Source: Actinomycetota bacterium
GTDB lineage: Bacteria; Actinomycetota; Thermoleophilia; Gaiellales; Gaiellaceae
Direction: 5' to 3'
Assembly (NCBI GenBank): GCA_005884005.1
Contig: VAWI01000013.1
Location: 32,967 to 96,966, forward strand
Length of the DNA: 64,000 bases
Position numbers and translations under genes: made by a program. A model generated the notes under the pieces. That model was given only the letters and a program-made list of their open reading frames with translations, ran no database searches and was not told where the DNA came from. Every line of letters starts with the position of its first letter. The first letter of the stretch is position 1. Shown piece after piece: positions 49,759 to 58,510 of the stretch.

Positions 49759-50773
49759 CGACGACCACCCGCCTGGAGCGGGCGGGATCGCTGTTGATCC
49801 CGCAAACGACCTCGTAGTTGATCGTGCCTGCCGCACGGGCGTGATCTTCCGCCAAGACCCCGTGCCCGAGCAACGTCACCGGCGTCCCGACCGGCAGCTC
49901 GCGATCCAGCTCGACCGCCAGTGCGTCCATCGAGATCGTGCCGACCGCGCGGCGTGGCTCGCCTCCGACCCGGACCTCGGTTCCGGTCAGGTCCCGGCGG
50001 AAGCCGTCCGCGTAGCCCACCGGGACGATTCCGATCCAGGTCGGGCGCTCGGCCACGAACCGGCGGCCGTAGCCGGTGCTCTCGCCCGGAGCGAGTTGCC
50101 GAACCTGCGCAAGCTGGCTCGACCAGTGGAGCGCCGGCTCGAGGCCGTCGTCGCCCGGATCGGTGCCGAAAGGCGAGAGGCCGTAGAGGGCGACCCCGCA
50201 GCGGGCGGCGTCGAAACGAGCGTCGGGGAAACGAAGAGCACCAGCGCTGTTCGCCAGGTGCCTGGTCAGGTGTCGGTATGGCTCAGTCGCTTCGCGAAAG
50301 CGCCGGATCTGGGTCTCGGTGAACTCGGGATCCGAGTCCGCGGTCGCGAGATGGCTCATCAGGCCGACGACCCCGGCGGTAGGCACCGGTAGCTCGGACA
50401 AGCCCCAGCGGCCCATGCCCGTGTCGAGCTTCAGATGGATGCTGACACCCTCGGGAATCTCGTCGGTGGAGACCGTCAGCTCGAGCCCGGCCTCGCGCGC
50501 CAGCGCAATCTCCCGGCTGGTTGCCGGAGGCCCCATCACGATGATTCGTGCCGCCGCGAACTCCTTGCGGAGCTGGAGACCTTCCGGGACCGTCGCGACG
50601 CAAAGGACGCTCGCACCCGCGTCGAGCGCCGCGCCGCCGACGTCGACTGCGCCGTGCCCGTAGCCATTCGCCTTCACGACCGCCCAGAGCTCTGCCCCCT
50701 CGAGCACGTCGAGCAACCGCCGGACGTTGCGGCGGATCGCACCGAGGTCGATCGTCAGCTCAGATCGCTGCAT
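49751..50773 (-). CDS. alr: alanine racemase
   Basis: PLP enzyme that makes D-alanine for peptidoglycan, 340 residues. PLP lysine K34 in AVVKANGYGHG. Other landmarks are LKLDTGMGRWG, RCGVALYGLSPF, VPVGYADGFRR and TISMDALAVEL; the usual SMDQ is SMDA here. The start overlaps the nnr stop by 14 nt. Confidence 0.95.
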   Translation of the reverse strand: MQRSELTIDLGAIRRNVRRLLDVLEGAELWAVVKANGYGHGAVDVGGAALDAGASVLCVATVPEGLQLRKEFAAARIIVMGPPATSREIALAREAGLELTVSTDEIPEGVSIHLKLDTGMGRWGLSELPVPTAGVVGLMSHLATADSDPEFTETQIRRFREATEPYRHLTRHLANSAGALRFPDARFDAARCGVALYGLSPFGTDPGDDGLEPALHWSSQLAQVRQLAPGESTGYGRRFVAERPTWIGIVPVGYADGFRRDLTGTEVRVGGEPRRAVGTISMDALAVELDRELPVGTPVTLLGHGVLAEDHARAAGTINYEVVCGINSDPARSRRVVVDS

Positions 50774-52085
50774 CGAGGACGGCTGGTAGCTGAGCGATCA
50801 CGTCACTTGCGACCAGTCCGCGACCGTGCGGCGCAGCGAGCGCTGCGTCGGTATGAACGCGCGCCGCTAGCGCGGCCGCGAGCTGTCCGTCCAGCCCTTT
50901 CGACAAGAAGGCTCCGATGATCCCCGTCAGGACGTCGCCGGTGCCCGCCGTCGCGAGCCGGGGTGTGCCGGCGCTGATCAGCGTTCGGGCACCCGGCTCG
51001 GCCACGATCGTCTCGCTCCCTTTCAGGAGCACGACGCACCCGAAGCGATCGAGCGCTCGGTGGACGGCTTCGAGACGATGGGCGTCGACCCACGCCGTCT
51101 CGACCTCGAGCAGGCGGGCGAGCTCACCGGAATGCGGTGTCAGCACCGTCGGAGCGTCTCGCTCGACCCGCTCGAAGCCGAACAGCGCGTCGGCGTCGAC
51201 GACTGCCGGCAGGTGGGTTTCCTCCAGCAGCCGTCGGACGAGCTGCCTTGCCTCGTCGCCGCGCCCGAGTCCCGGCCCAAGCGCGAGCGCGCGGGAGCGC
51301 TCTGCCGCCTCGAAGGCTTCCTCGAGCGGCCGCTTGACCGCCTCCAGCAGGCGCGTCTCGACGATCGGTAGCGCCTCGCGTGGCGCGCAGACGGTCACGT
51401 ACCCCGCGTCTGCGCGGAACGCCGCTTCTGAGGCAAGGCAGACGGCGCCGGTCATCCCTGGCGCCCCGCCGACCACGAGCACCGAGCCCGAGCGGTACTT
51501 GTTGCCGTCCCGCTCCCGCTTGGGAAGACGCCTGACGATCCCGCTCGTGACCCGCGCGTGTCTCGTCTCGGCTTGTTCGAGCCCGATGTCGGCAATCTCG
51601 ATCCTGCCCGCGTGCAGGCTCCCCGGCGCGACCGCCAGTCCGACCTTTTCACCGTGGAACGTGACGGTCGTCGCCGCCTCGACGCAGAGCCCGGAGATCT
51701 CGCCGGTCGACGCGTTGACCCCGGACGGGACGTCGACGGCGACCACCGGCACGCCGGCGCTCCGGATGGCCTCGATCGAGCGCGCTGCCTCTGTGCGCGG
51801 CTCGCCGTGGAAGCCGGTGCCGAAGACAGCGTCGATGACGACGTCTCCGGGCGGCAGCTCGGCGCCGAGCTCGACAACCTCAGCGCCGAGCTTCTGCGCC
51901 GCGATCCGGCCGTCACCGCCGTTCGCGCCCTTGCCGCAGACGGCGACGACCCGTGTGCCGGGGTAGTCCCGTGAGACCGCCGCGGCGACCGCGCCTCCCG
52001 CCCGCTCCATCATCGCCTCGACATCGTGACCCGCCTCGGCCGCCTTCATCTCCTCGGCCGTGTAGAGCGGCTGGAGGTCAGTCAT
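50760..52085 (-). CDS. nnr: bifunctional NAD(P)HX epimerase/dehydratase
   Basis: Repairs hydrated NAD(P)H. Residues 1-200 are the YjeF_N epimerase (CGKGANGGDGRIAAQKLG, DAVFGTGFHG, AVDVPSGVNASTG). Residues about 215-441 are the carbohydrate-kinase-like dehydratase (LVVGGAPGMTGAV, LALGPGLGRG, VVDADALFGF, TPHSGELARLL, GTGDVLTGIIGA). Length 441 is slightly compact for the fusion. Overlaps acpS by 8 nt and alr by 14 nt. Confidence 0.94.
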   Translation of the reverse strand: MTDLQPLYTAEEMKAAEAGHDVEAMMERAGGAVAAAVSRDYPGTRVVAVCGKGANGGDGRIAAQKLGAEVVELGAELPPGDVVIDAVFGTGFHGEPRTEAARSIEAIRSAGVPVVAVDVPSGVNASTGEISGLCVEAATTVTFHGEKVGLAVAPGSLHAGRIEIADIGLEQAETRHARVTSGIVRRLPKRERDGNKYRSGSVLVVGGAPGMTGAVCLASEAAFRADAGYVTVCAPREALPIVETRLLEAVKRPLEEAFEAAERSRALALGPGLGRGDEARQLVRRLLEETHLPAVVDADALFGFERVERDAPTVLTPHSGELARLLEVETAWVDAHRLEAVHRALDRFGCVVLLKGSETIVAEPGARTLISAGTPRLATAGTGDVLTGIIGAFLSKGLDGQLAAALAARVHTDAALAAPHGRGLVASDVIAQLPAVLDAAI

Positions 52086-52440
52086 CGACTACGGCAACCG
52101 CCGTCGCCAGCTCCCGCGAGTGGGACATCGAGAGGTCGATAGCCCGCGCGCCGACGCGCTCCGCCCAGGCCTGCATGCGGCCGGAAAGCGTCACGCCCGG
52201 CTTCGGCCGGCCCGCGATCTCGACCTCGCGCCAGGCGAACGCTCGCGCAACACCGAAGCCGAGCGCCTTGCCGATCGCCTCCTTGCCCGCAAAGCGAGCG
52301 GCATAATGTTGCGGCGGATTCGGCCGCGAGTCGCAGTAGGCGCGCTCGGCCTCGGTGAAGCACCGCTCCCGGAACGACGGGTAACGGTCCAGCGTGCGCC
52401 GAACGCGCGAAATCTCGATCAGATCGATACCGACGGTCAC
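52078..52440 (-). CDS. acpS: holo-[acyl-carrier-protein] synthase
   Basis: Transfers phosphopantetheine from CoA to ACP, 120 residues. Landmarks: N-terminal VGIDLIEISRVRRTLDRYPS with the metal-binding aspartate, CFTEAERAYCDSR, and FAGKEAIGKALGFG with the catalytic glutamate. Starts at GTG. Its first 20 nt, with upstream DNA, are repeated twice more upstream as part of a 111-bp tandem repeat. First of the coupled run acpS-nnr-alr-CCA transferase-methyltransferase-selW. Confidence 0.95.
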   Translation of the reverse strand: MTVGIDLIEISRVRRTLDRYPSFRERCFTEAERAYCDSRPNPPQHYAARFAGKEAIGKALGFGVARAFAWREVEIAGRPKPGVTLSGRMQAWAERVGARAIDLSMSHSRELATAVAVVDD

Positions 52441-52678
52441 AGCCGAAGTCTAGGACTCGGCCGGGTTAAAACGGCCGCGGCGGCGAAGCCACCACGGCCT
52501 CCGGAGCGGCATCGCAAGCGACGCCTCAGTCAGATCGATACCGACAGTCACAGCCGAAGTCTAGGACTCGGCCGGGTTAAAACGGCCGCGGCGGCGAAGC
52601 CGCCACGGCCTCCGGAGCGGCATCGCAAGCGACGCCTCAGTTAGATCGATGCCAACGGTCACGCCTGAAGTCTAGGAA
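52421..52678. repeat. 111-bp tandem repeat, 2.3 copies, spanning the acpS start
   Basis: Units begin at 52421, 52532 and 52643 with AGATCGATACC-GAC-GGTCAC (the acpS start codon region on the minus strand). They continue through GCCGAAGTCTAGGACTCGG, CCGGGTTAAAACGGCCGCGG and the hairpin GGC-(A/G)TCGCAAGCGACGCC. The first two units differ at only a few bases; the third is partial and more diverged. Each extra unit carries a decoy acpS-like start (VTVGIDLT...) that soon runs out of similarity. Confidence 0.9.
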
Positions 52679-53448
52679 CCGAAGCGCTCTACCAACTCCG
52701 GCACGTTGGCGATCGAATCGACGACCGCCTCGGGCTGCGCGCTCCAGGCGCCCGCGTCGTCGCGGAACTTGCCGGTGCGGACGAGGATCGTGTGCATCCC
52801 GAGCGCGGCGGCGCCGCCGATGTCCGCGTCGACGTCGTCACCGACCATCCACGCATGCTCGGGATCCGAGTCCACCGCCTCCAACGCTGCCTCGAAGTAC
52901 GAAGCGCTCGGCTTTCCAAGCACCGTCGCCTGGGCGCCGGTCGCGTACTCGAGCCCGACCACGAAGGCGCCGGCGTCCAGAAGCGCTCCGCGCGAGGTCT
53001 GCCACCACGGGTTCTTGTGGAGGCAGTAGAGCTCGGCGCCGGCTTCCAGCTCCGCGAAAGCCCGGCCGAGGTTCATGTAGCTGAAGACCCGATTGGTCTC
53101 GGCGGTCTCGTCGGCGCCGCCTAAAAGCACGGCGTCCGCACCGTCGCCGACCAGTTCCACCCCTTCGAGGTCATCCCGGATCGCAGGCATTGTCAGCGCG
53201 AGCACGCGCCTTCCTTTGAGGACGCGGGCCGCGGCAACGGGGGTCGTCTGCAACTCGTCGTCCTCGAGCTCGATTCCGAAGCCTCGGACGGCGACCGCAA
53301 GCGACGAACGCGACTGGGTAGTGTTGTTCGTGAGGAAGTGGACGCGGTGGCCGGCGTCGCGAAGCCGTCTCACTGCCTGAGCCGCGCCGTCGATCGGCCG
53401 GCCGGAAATGTGCAGGACCCCGTCGAGGTCGAGGAGAATCGCCGCCAT
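52672..53448 (-). CDS. HAD-superfamily hydrolase, NagD/4-nitrophenylphosphatase type
   Basis: 258 residues from ATG 53448. Motif I is LLDLDGVLHISGRPI, motif II is HFLTNNTTQSRSS, the C2 cap includes LGGADETAE and the lysine is in TVLGKPSASYF. Motif IV is MVGDDVDADIGGAAALGMHT. It dephosphorylates a small metabolite; the substrate is unknown. The ATG and that of arfB on the other strand overlap within CATG. Confidence 0.9.
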   Translation of the reverse strand: MAAILLDLDGVLHISGRPIDGAAQAVRRLRDAGHRVHFLTNNTTQSRSSLAVAVRGFGIELEDDELQTTPVAAARVLKGRRVLALTMPAIRDDLEGVELVGDGADAVLLGGADETAETNRVFSYMNLGRAFAELEAGAELYCLHKNPWWQTSRGALLDAGAFVVGLEYATGAQATVLGKPSASYFEAALEAVDSDPEHAWMVGDDVDADIGGAAALGMHTILVRTGKFRDDAGAWSAQPEAVVDSIANVPELVERFGS

Positions 53449-53854
53449 GGCCGGCGAGTCTATTCGGGTCACCCGGTCGGTCTCCATCCCACGCTCGGAG
53501 ATCGAGCTCCGCTTCTCGCGCTCCAGCGGGCCCGGCGGGCAGCACGCGCAGAAGACCGAGACGCGGGCCGAGGCGATCTTCGACGTCGAGCGCTCGGTCG
53601 TGCTGACCGACGCTCAGAAGCGGCGCGTGATCGCGAAAGCGGGTCCCGTTCTACGAGCTGTCGCCCAGGACGAGCGCAGCCAGTGGCGAAACCGCGAGCT
53701 CGCGATCGAGCGCGTCGTCGACGAGCTCCGCGAGGCGCTGAGAATCGAGCGCAAGCGGAAGCGGACCAAGCCGAGCGCAGCCGCCAAGAGGCGGCGGCTC
53801 GAGCAGAAGCGGCGCCGCAGCGAGACGAAGCGGCTGCGCCAGCCGCCGGACTAG
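53447..53854 (+). CDS. arfB: peptidyl-tRNA hydrolase ArfB (RF1-domain protein)
   Basis: 135 residues. The GGQ motif is SGPGGQHAQKTETRAEAIFD, which enters the peptidyl-transferase centre to release stalled peptides. The C-terminus is a basic tail (RKRKRTKPSAAAKRRRLEQK...), which binds the empty mRNA channel in ArfB. ATG 53447 overlaps the start codon of the divergent HAD gene. Confidence 0.93.
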   Translation: MAGESIRVTRSVSIPRSEIELRFSRSSGPGGQHAQKTETRAEAIFDVERSVVLTDAQKRRVIAKAGPVLRAVAQDERSQWRNRELAIERVVDELREALRIERKRKRTKPSAAAKRRRLEQKRRRSETKRLRQPPD

Positions 53855-53870
53855 GAGAGCGCGGCGGCCC

Positions 53871-55151
53871 TCAATGCCCGTGGCCGGCGTGGTCGAGCGC
53901 GACCGCCTGTCGGCCGATGGCGTCGAGGTAGCGCGCCGGCTCGTCGTCGAACTTCGCCTTGCAGCGTTCGCTGCAGAAGTAGTAGGTGCTCCCCTCGTAG
54001 GTCGACGTCGGCTTGCCCGCGTGGCGGTCTACCGTCATCCCGCAGACGGGGTCCTTCGCGCCGCGTCGGAGCGTCAGCGCGACCAGGAAGGCAGCGACCC
54101 CGAGAAAGGCGATGTTCAGGAAGGTCGTGTAGTTCCACGAGATGCCCCGGCTCGAGATCGAGTCGATCGAGGGCCGTTTCGCCGGTACCAGGCCGAGAGC
54201 GCTGAAGATTCCGTCGACCGCGAGCGCGGCCAGTACCATCGCCGCGAACATGATCGCGACCAGCCGCGCCGTCAGCTCACCGCCGTAGTACTTCGTGTAC
54301 GCGATCACGATCGGGATGATGAGCAGGTCGGCGTAGATGAACGCGATCACGCCGGCGAACGAGATGCCGCCGCCCCAGAGCACCGCCGCTAGCGGCGCAT
54401 TACCGACCGAACAGACGAACGAGAGAATGGCGACGAGCGGCCCCAGGACGACGTTCTCCAGCAGCCGCACCGGCCACGGGGCGTCGGAGATGAACAGCCC
54501 GTTGAAGACGCTCGCCGGCAGCAGCGAGATGAAGCCCGCGATGGCAAAACCGCTGATGATCTCCCTCCAGAGCATCCCCCAGTCGCTGCGAAAGTTGTGG
54601 GCGACATCGGACCAGGCCTGCAATGAGATCAGCCGCTGCCGAAGGGACAAACCCTCGGCCCCGGCCGAGTGGTGCTGGTGGCCCGCCTCCGCCGCTTCGG
54701 CATGACGGCGCGCCTCCTCCTCCAGCCTCCGTGTCACGAACAGTCGTACGCCGAGCCACATCAACGCAATCAGGATCAGCCCGCCGACGAGCTCCGCGAG
54801 CGTGAATTGCCACCCGATGAAGACCCAGATCACGATCCCGAGCTCGAAGACGAGGTTCGTCGAGGCGAACTGGAACACCATCGCCGACGCGAAGCTCGCT
54901 CCCTTGGCGAACATCGACTTCGCGATCGCGATCGCCGCGTAGCTACACGAGGAGGACGCCGCGCCGAGCCCCGTCGCGAGCGCGATCTCCCGTGGCCCGC
55001 GGCCCCCGAGGGCCCGCTCGATCCGCGAGCGCGGGACCCATGCCTGCACGATTCCGGACAATGTGAAGCCGAGCACGAGCGCCCATGCCACCTCCCAGGC
55101 CATCTGAAAGGCGTTCCAGAGCCCGTCGCCGATGGTCGAGAGCACGCTCAC
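53871..55151 (-). CDS. DUF318/ArsP-like permease fused to a YHS domain
   Basis: 426 residues with eight to nine transmembrane helices in two inverted halves. The hallmark loops are ATGLGAASSSCSYAAIAIAK and FVCSVGNAPLAAVLWGGG, with cysteines that in ArsP-like proteins bind organoarsenicals. A His-rich linker (AEAGHQHHSAG) lies between the halves. The C-terminal domain is YHS (KDPVCGMTVDRHAGKPTS, YYFCSERCKAKF), a likely metal-binding module, ending in DHAGHGH. It may export a metal(loid) or organo-metal compound. Confidence 0.85.
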   Translation of the reverse strand: MSVLSTIGDGLWNAFQMAWEVAWALVLGFTLSGIVQAWVPRSRIERALGGRGPREIALATGLGAASSSCSYAAIAIAKSMFAKGASFASAMVFQFASTNLVFELGIVIWVFIGWQFTLAELVGGLILIALMWLGVRLFVTRRLEEEARRHAEAAEAGHQHHSAGAEGLSLRQRLISLQAWSDVAHNFRSDWGMLWREIISGFAIAGFISLLPASVFNGLFISDAPWPVRLLENVVLGPLVAILSFVCSVGNAPLAAVLWGGGISFAGVIAFIYADLLIIPIVIAYTKYYGGELTARLVAIMFAAMVLAALAVDGIFSALGLVPAKRPSIDSISSRGISWNYTTFLNIAFLGVAAFLVALTLRRGAKDPVCGMTVDRHAGKPTSTYEGSTYYFCSERCKAKFDDEPARYLDAIGRQAVALDHAGHGH

Positions 55152-55179
55152 GCCGTCGGTATACCAGCAGCGTCAGCGG

Positions 55180-56514
55180 CTAATTCGAGCCGTCTCCGAT
55201 CAGTAGCAGCGCCAGCGGAGCGTGGCGGTCCCCGAGGCGCCCGCTCGCGAGATCGACCACCGTCGCCGTGTGGGACCGACCAAGATCGAGGTAGACCTTC
55301 CCGCGAAAGGCGAGCACGACCTGCGCGGAATCGCCGCTGAGGACCGAGAGCTTCCGAGTCCCGTCAAAGCTATAGGCGGCAAGCCCGACCCCTGTGCGGT
55401 CGCCGTCGCTCCAGGTCGATCCGGTGACGAGCAGCGAATCCCCGTCGACGACGAACGAATCCGCGCCGCGGTCGATCAGCTTCGTCCCCCACGTGTTCGT
55501 ATCGATCAGCCTCAGCCCCGCCGGCGCCCAGCTGACATGGAGCTGGTTACTCGCGTCCATGGTCGCCGTCTCGTCGCCGCCGGTGACCCCAACGACGCCG
55601 CTGCCGAGCCAGCGGGCGGCGCGAACAGGGCCGGTAACGCCCTTTGCCTCAGCCCTCGGCTCGACCCAGTCGTGTAGGCGGCCGAGCAGAGAGACCGACT
55701 GCGCGAGCGAGTGGTACGAGACGCCGAGGGTCGAGAGCGTGACTTCTGCGATCGACCCGTTCGCGGGGATTACGAACGCGCGGGCGGAATCGGGATCGAC
55801 AGCGAGCGCCGGGATGTTCTGGTGCATCTTGCCGACGTCGGGCGGCTCGCTTCCGTTACCCAGATCGCTACCGGCCGAGATTTCGGGTAACGCGACCGTC
55901 CGCAGGGCCCCGGTCGGTTCGACGACAGCGAGAGACGCGGTTCCAATCCCCTTGCGAGGGCCGGTCAGGAGCACGATCCTGCCGCCGACTCGGTCGATGC
56001 CGAGCAGTGATCCATCGACTTTCGCGCCAACCGAGACGCCGTGCGTCGTGGAGTCGACACTAACAACCTCGATCTGGCCGGAATCCTGCAGAACAACGTT
56101 GACACGGTCATCGCCCCACGCGAGCGCGGAGACGTAACCCCCCGGGAGACGATTCAGCGCCAGGCGCCGGAGCAGCCGCGGCTCGACGAAGACGAGGGTC
56201 GAAGCCCCTTCGGTAGTGGAGGGCTGCGTCGCGAGCACAATCGCGCTTCCGTCCGGCGCGTACGCCCAGGCTCGAACGCTGTTGTAGAGGCGGACCTTCG
56301 GGCTCTTCCGCGCGACCCAGATCGCACGCTTGTCCGCGCGTCCGAGGACCGGGCCGTGCGCTCCGGGCACGACCGCGAGCAGCGGTCCGAGCTCTTTCGC
56401 CGGCGACTTCGCCGCCTGAGGGACGGCTACTGGCGTCGCGCGCGACGACGCAGATGCCGCGACCGCGGCCAGTGCCGCGAAGACGACCAGGAGTGCGAGC
56501 GCGCTTTTCTTCAT
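55180..56514 (-). CDS. secreted beta-propeller-like hypothetical protein, 444 aa
   Basis: Signal peptide (ALALLVVFAALAAVAASASS). The rest is beta-rich with repeated four-strand units (WAYAPDGSAIVLATQPSTTE, ALAWGDDRVNVVLQDSGQIE, IPALAVDPDSARAFVIPANG, ARWLGSGVVGVTGGDETATM). They resemble WD40/LpqB-type blades but with no standard motif. No enzyme signature. Transcribed toward the YHS permease. Confidence 0.65.
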   Translation of the reverse strand: MKKSALALLVVFAALAAVAASASSRATPVAVPQAAKSPAKELGPLLAVVPGAHGPVLGRADKRAIWVARKSPKVRLYNSVRAWAYAPDGSAIVLATQPSTTEGASTLVFVEPRLLRRLALNRLPGGYVSALAWGDDRVNVVLQDSGQIEVVSVDSTTHGVSVGAKVDGSLLGIDRVGGRIVLLTGPRKGIGTASLAVVEPTGALRTVALPEISAGSDLGNGSEPPDVGKMHQNIPALAVDPDSARAFVIPANGSIAEVTLSTLGVSYHSLAQSVSLLGRLHDWVEPRAEAKGVTGPVRAARWLGSGVVGVTGGDETATMDASNQLHVSWAPAGLRLIDTNTWGTKLIDRGADSFVVDGDSLLVTGSTWSDGDRTGVGLAAYSFDGTRKLSVLSGDSAQVVLAFRGKVYLDLGRSHTATVVDLASGRLGDRHAPLALLLIGDGSN

Positions 56515-56563
56515 TCGCCTCCTCTACGTCGGAGACGCGCCGACCGTTCCCTGCTGGAAAAAC

Positions 56564-58390
56564 CTACTCCACAGTGACGGTTTTCGCCAGGTTGCGGGGC
56601 TGGTCGACGTTGAGCCCACGCAGGCGTGCGATCCGGTAGGCGAGCAACTGCAGCGGCAGCACAGCGAGGACGGCCTGCAGGAATGCGGGCGAGCGCGGCA
56701 CGAAGATGACGTCGTCCGCGTGGTGCTGGATGTCCTCGTTTCCGTCGGTCGCGATCGCGATCACGTGGGCGCCGCGCGCGCGGACCTCCTGGATGTTGGA
56801 GATGACCTTCTCGTAGACGTGCGAGCCGGTGGCCACACAGACGACCGGCGTCTCCTCGTCCAGCAGGGCGATCGGCCCGTGCTTCATCTCCCCGGCGGAG
56901 TAGGCCTCGGTCGGGATGTACGAGATCTCCTTCAGCTTCAGCGCGCCTTCGAGCGCGACCGGCAGGCCGATGTGGCGGCCGAGATAGAGGAAGAACGGCT
57001 TGTCGTGGAAGCGGTCTGCGATCTCCTCGATCGGGTGCTGACCCTCGAGGAAGGCGGTCATCTTCGTCGGCAGCGCGTAGAGCTCGTCCAGGATCAGCTC
57101 GACTTCCTCCGCCGGCAGCGACTTCCGCACCTCCGCGAGCTTGAGCGCGACCAGCGACAGTAGGGCGACCTGCGCAGTGAAGGTCTTCGAGGCCGCGACG
57201 CCGACCTCGAGGCCGCAGCGCGTGTACAGGGACGAGTCGACCTCGCGGGTGATCTGCGAGCCCATCATGTTCGTGATCGCAAGCGTGCGTGCGCCCTTCT
57301 CGCGGGCGAGGCGCATCGCTGCGAGCGTGTCGGCGGTCTCGCCCGATTGGGAGATCCCGATCACCAGGGTGTCCTTGGAGAGCACCGGGTTGCGGTAGCG
57401 CCACTCGCTGGCGATGTCGGGCTCGACGGGGATCCGGGCCCACTCTTCGATGATGTAGCGGCCGACGACCCCGGAGTGGTAGGCGGTGCCGCAGGCGAGG
57501 ATCACGATCCGGCGCAGGTTGCGGAGCTCCTCGTCGGTGAGGCCGAGGCTCTCGAGCACGAGGCGTCCGTGGCGGACGCGGTCGCCGAGCGTCTCTTTGA
57601 CCGCGTCGGGCTGCTCGTAGATCTCCTTCAGCATGAAGGTCTCGTAACCGGACTTCTCGGCGGCCTCGTCGTCCCAGTCGACCTCGAGGATCTCGCGCTC
57701 GACCTCTCCGTTCTCGACGTCGAAGAAGCGCGCACCCTGGGGGGTGATCGCCACGACTTCGCCGTCGTCGATCAGTTGGAGCTTGCGTGTCTCGCCCAAA
57801 AACGCCGTTGTCGCCGAGGCCAGGAACATCTCGCCCTCACCGACCCCCACGAGCAACGGGCACTGCAGACGCGCCCCGACGAGCTCGCCTGGATGGGCAT
57901 GGTGGATGACAACGAAGGCAAAGTGGCCCTCGAGCTCCTTGTACGCCGCGCGCACGGCCTCGGCCAGATCGCCGCGGTAATGCCGCTCGACGAGGTGAGT
58001 GACGACCTCGGCGTCGGTCTCCGAGTGGAAGCTGTGCCCCTCGGTCTCGAGCGAGTTCTTGAGCTCGCGGAAGTTCTCGACGATTCCGTTCAGGACGACC
58101 GCGACCTGCCCGTCGTCGCACCCGACCAACGGATGGGCGTTCTGCTCGGAGACGCGCCCGTGGGTGGCCCAGCGCGTATGGCCGAGACCCGTCGTCGAGG
58201 CCGAGCCGTTGTCGCCGGCCGCTTCTTTCAGCGCCTGGAGGTTGCCGACGGCTCGAACGTAGTCGAGCCCTTCATCCTCGCGGAGCGCGAGCCCGGCCGA
58301 GTCGTAGCCCCGGTATTCGAGCCGCTCGAGACCGCGGAGGAGAAGATCCTTGGCCGGCCGTTCCCCGACGTATCCGATGATCCCGCACAC
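56564..58390 (-). CDS. glmS: glutamine--fructose-6-phosphate aminotransferase (isomerizing)
   Basis: Makes glucosamine-6-phosphate for peptidoglycan, 608 residues. The N-terminal glutaminase nucleophile is C2 (MCGIIGYVGERPA), with GHTRWATHGRV and NGIVENFRELK. The isomerase half has two SIS domains (ACGTAYHSGVVGRYIIEEW, ISQSGETADTLAAMR, GRHIGLPVALEGALKLKEIS) and the C-terminal NLAKTVTVE. Downstream of glmM on the same strand, giving the GlmM/GlmS pathway together. No glmS ribozyme signature was seen upstream. Confidence 0.97.
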   Translation of the reverse strand: MCGIIGYVGERPAKDLLLRGLERLEYRGYDSAGLALREDEGLDYVRAVGNLQALKEAAGDNGSASTTGLGHTRWATHGRVSEQNAHPLVGCDDGQVAVVLNGIVENFRELKNSLETEGHSFHSETDAEVVTHLVERHYRGDLAEAVRAAYKELEGHFAFVVIHHAHPGELVGARLQCPLLVGVGEGEMFLASATTAFLGETRKLQLIDDGEVVAITPQGARFFDVENGEVEREILEVDWDDEAAEKSGYETFMLKEIYEQPDAVKETLGDRVRHGRLVLESLGLTDEELRNLRRIVILACGTAYHSGVVGRYIIEEWARIPVEPDIASEWRYRNPVLSKDTLVIGISQSGETADTLAAMRLAREKGARTLAITNMMGSQITREVDSSLYTRCGLEVGVAASKTFTAQVALLSLVALKLAEVRKSLPAEEVELILDELYALPTKMTAFLEGQHPIEEIADRFHDKPFFLYLGRHIGLPVALEGALKLKEISYIPTEAYSAGEMKHGPIALLDEETPVVCVATGSHVYEKVISNIQEVRARGAHVIAIATDGNEDIQHHADDVIFVPRSPAFLQAVLAVLPLQLLAYRIARLRGLNVDQPRNLAKTVTVE

Positions 58391-58510
58391 CTGAAGCTCT
58401 CCCTTCGCTCTGCCTGACCCTGGGGTGAAGCCTCAATCGAGGGACGTTGTCCGAAACTTCCATAAATGCACAAAGCCCGGCTGCTCCTCCGGCCGCTGCG
58501 TCGCGTCCGG

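Noticed and set aside
52421..52678. The 111-bp repeat as a CRISPR array
   Set aside because: Units are adjacent without variable spacers, overlap the acpS start, and no cas gene is near.
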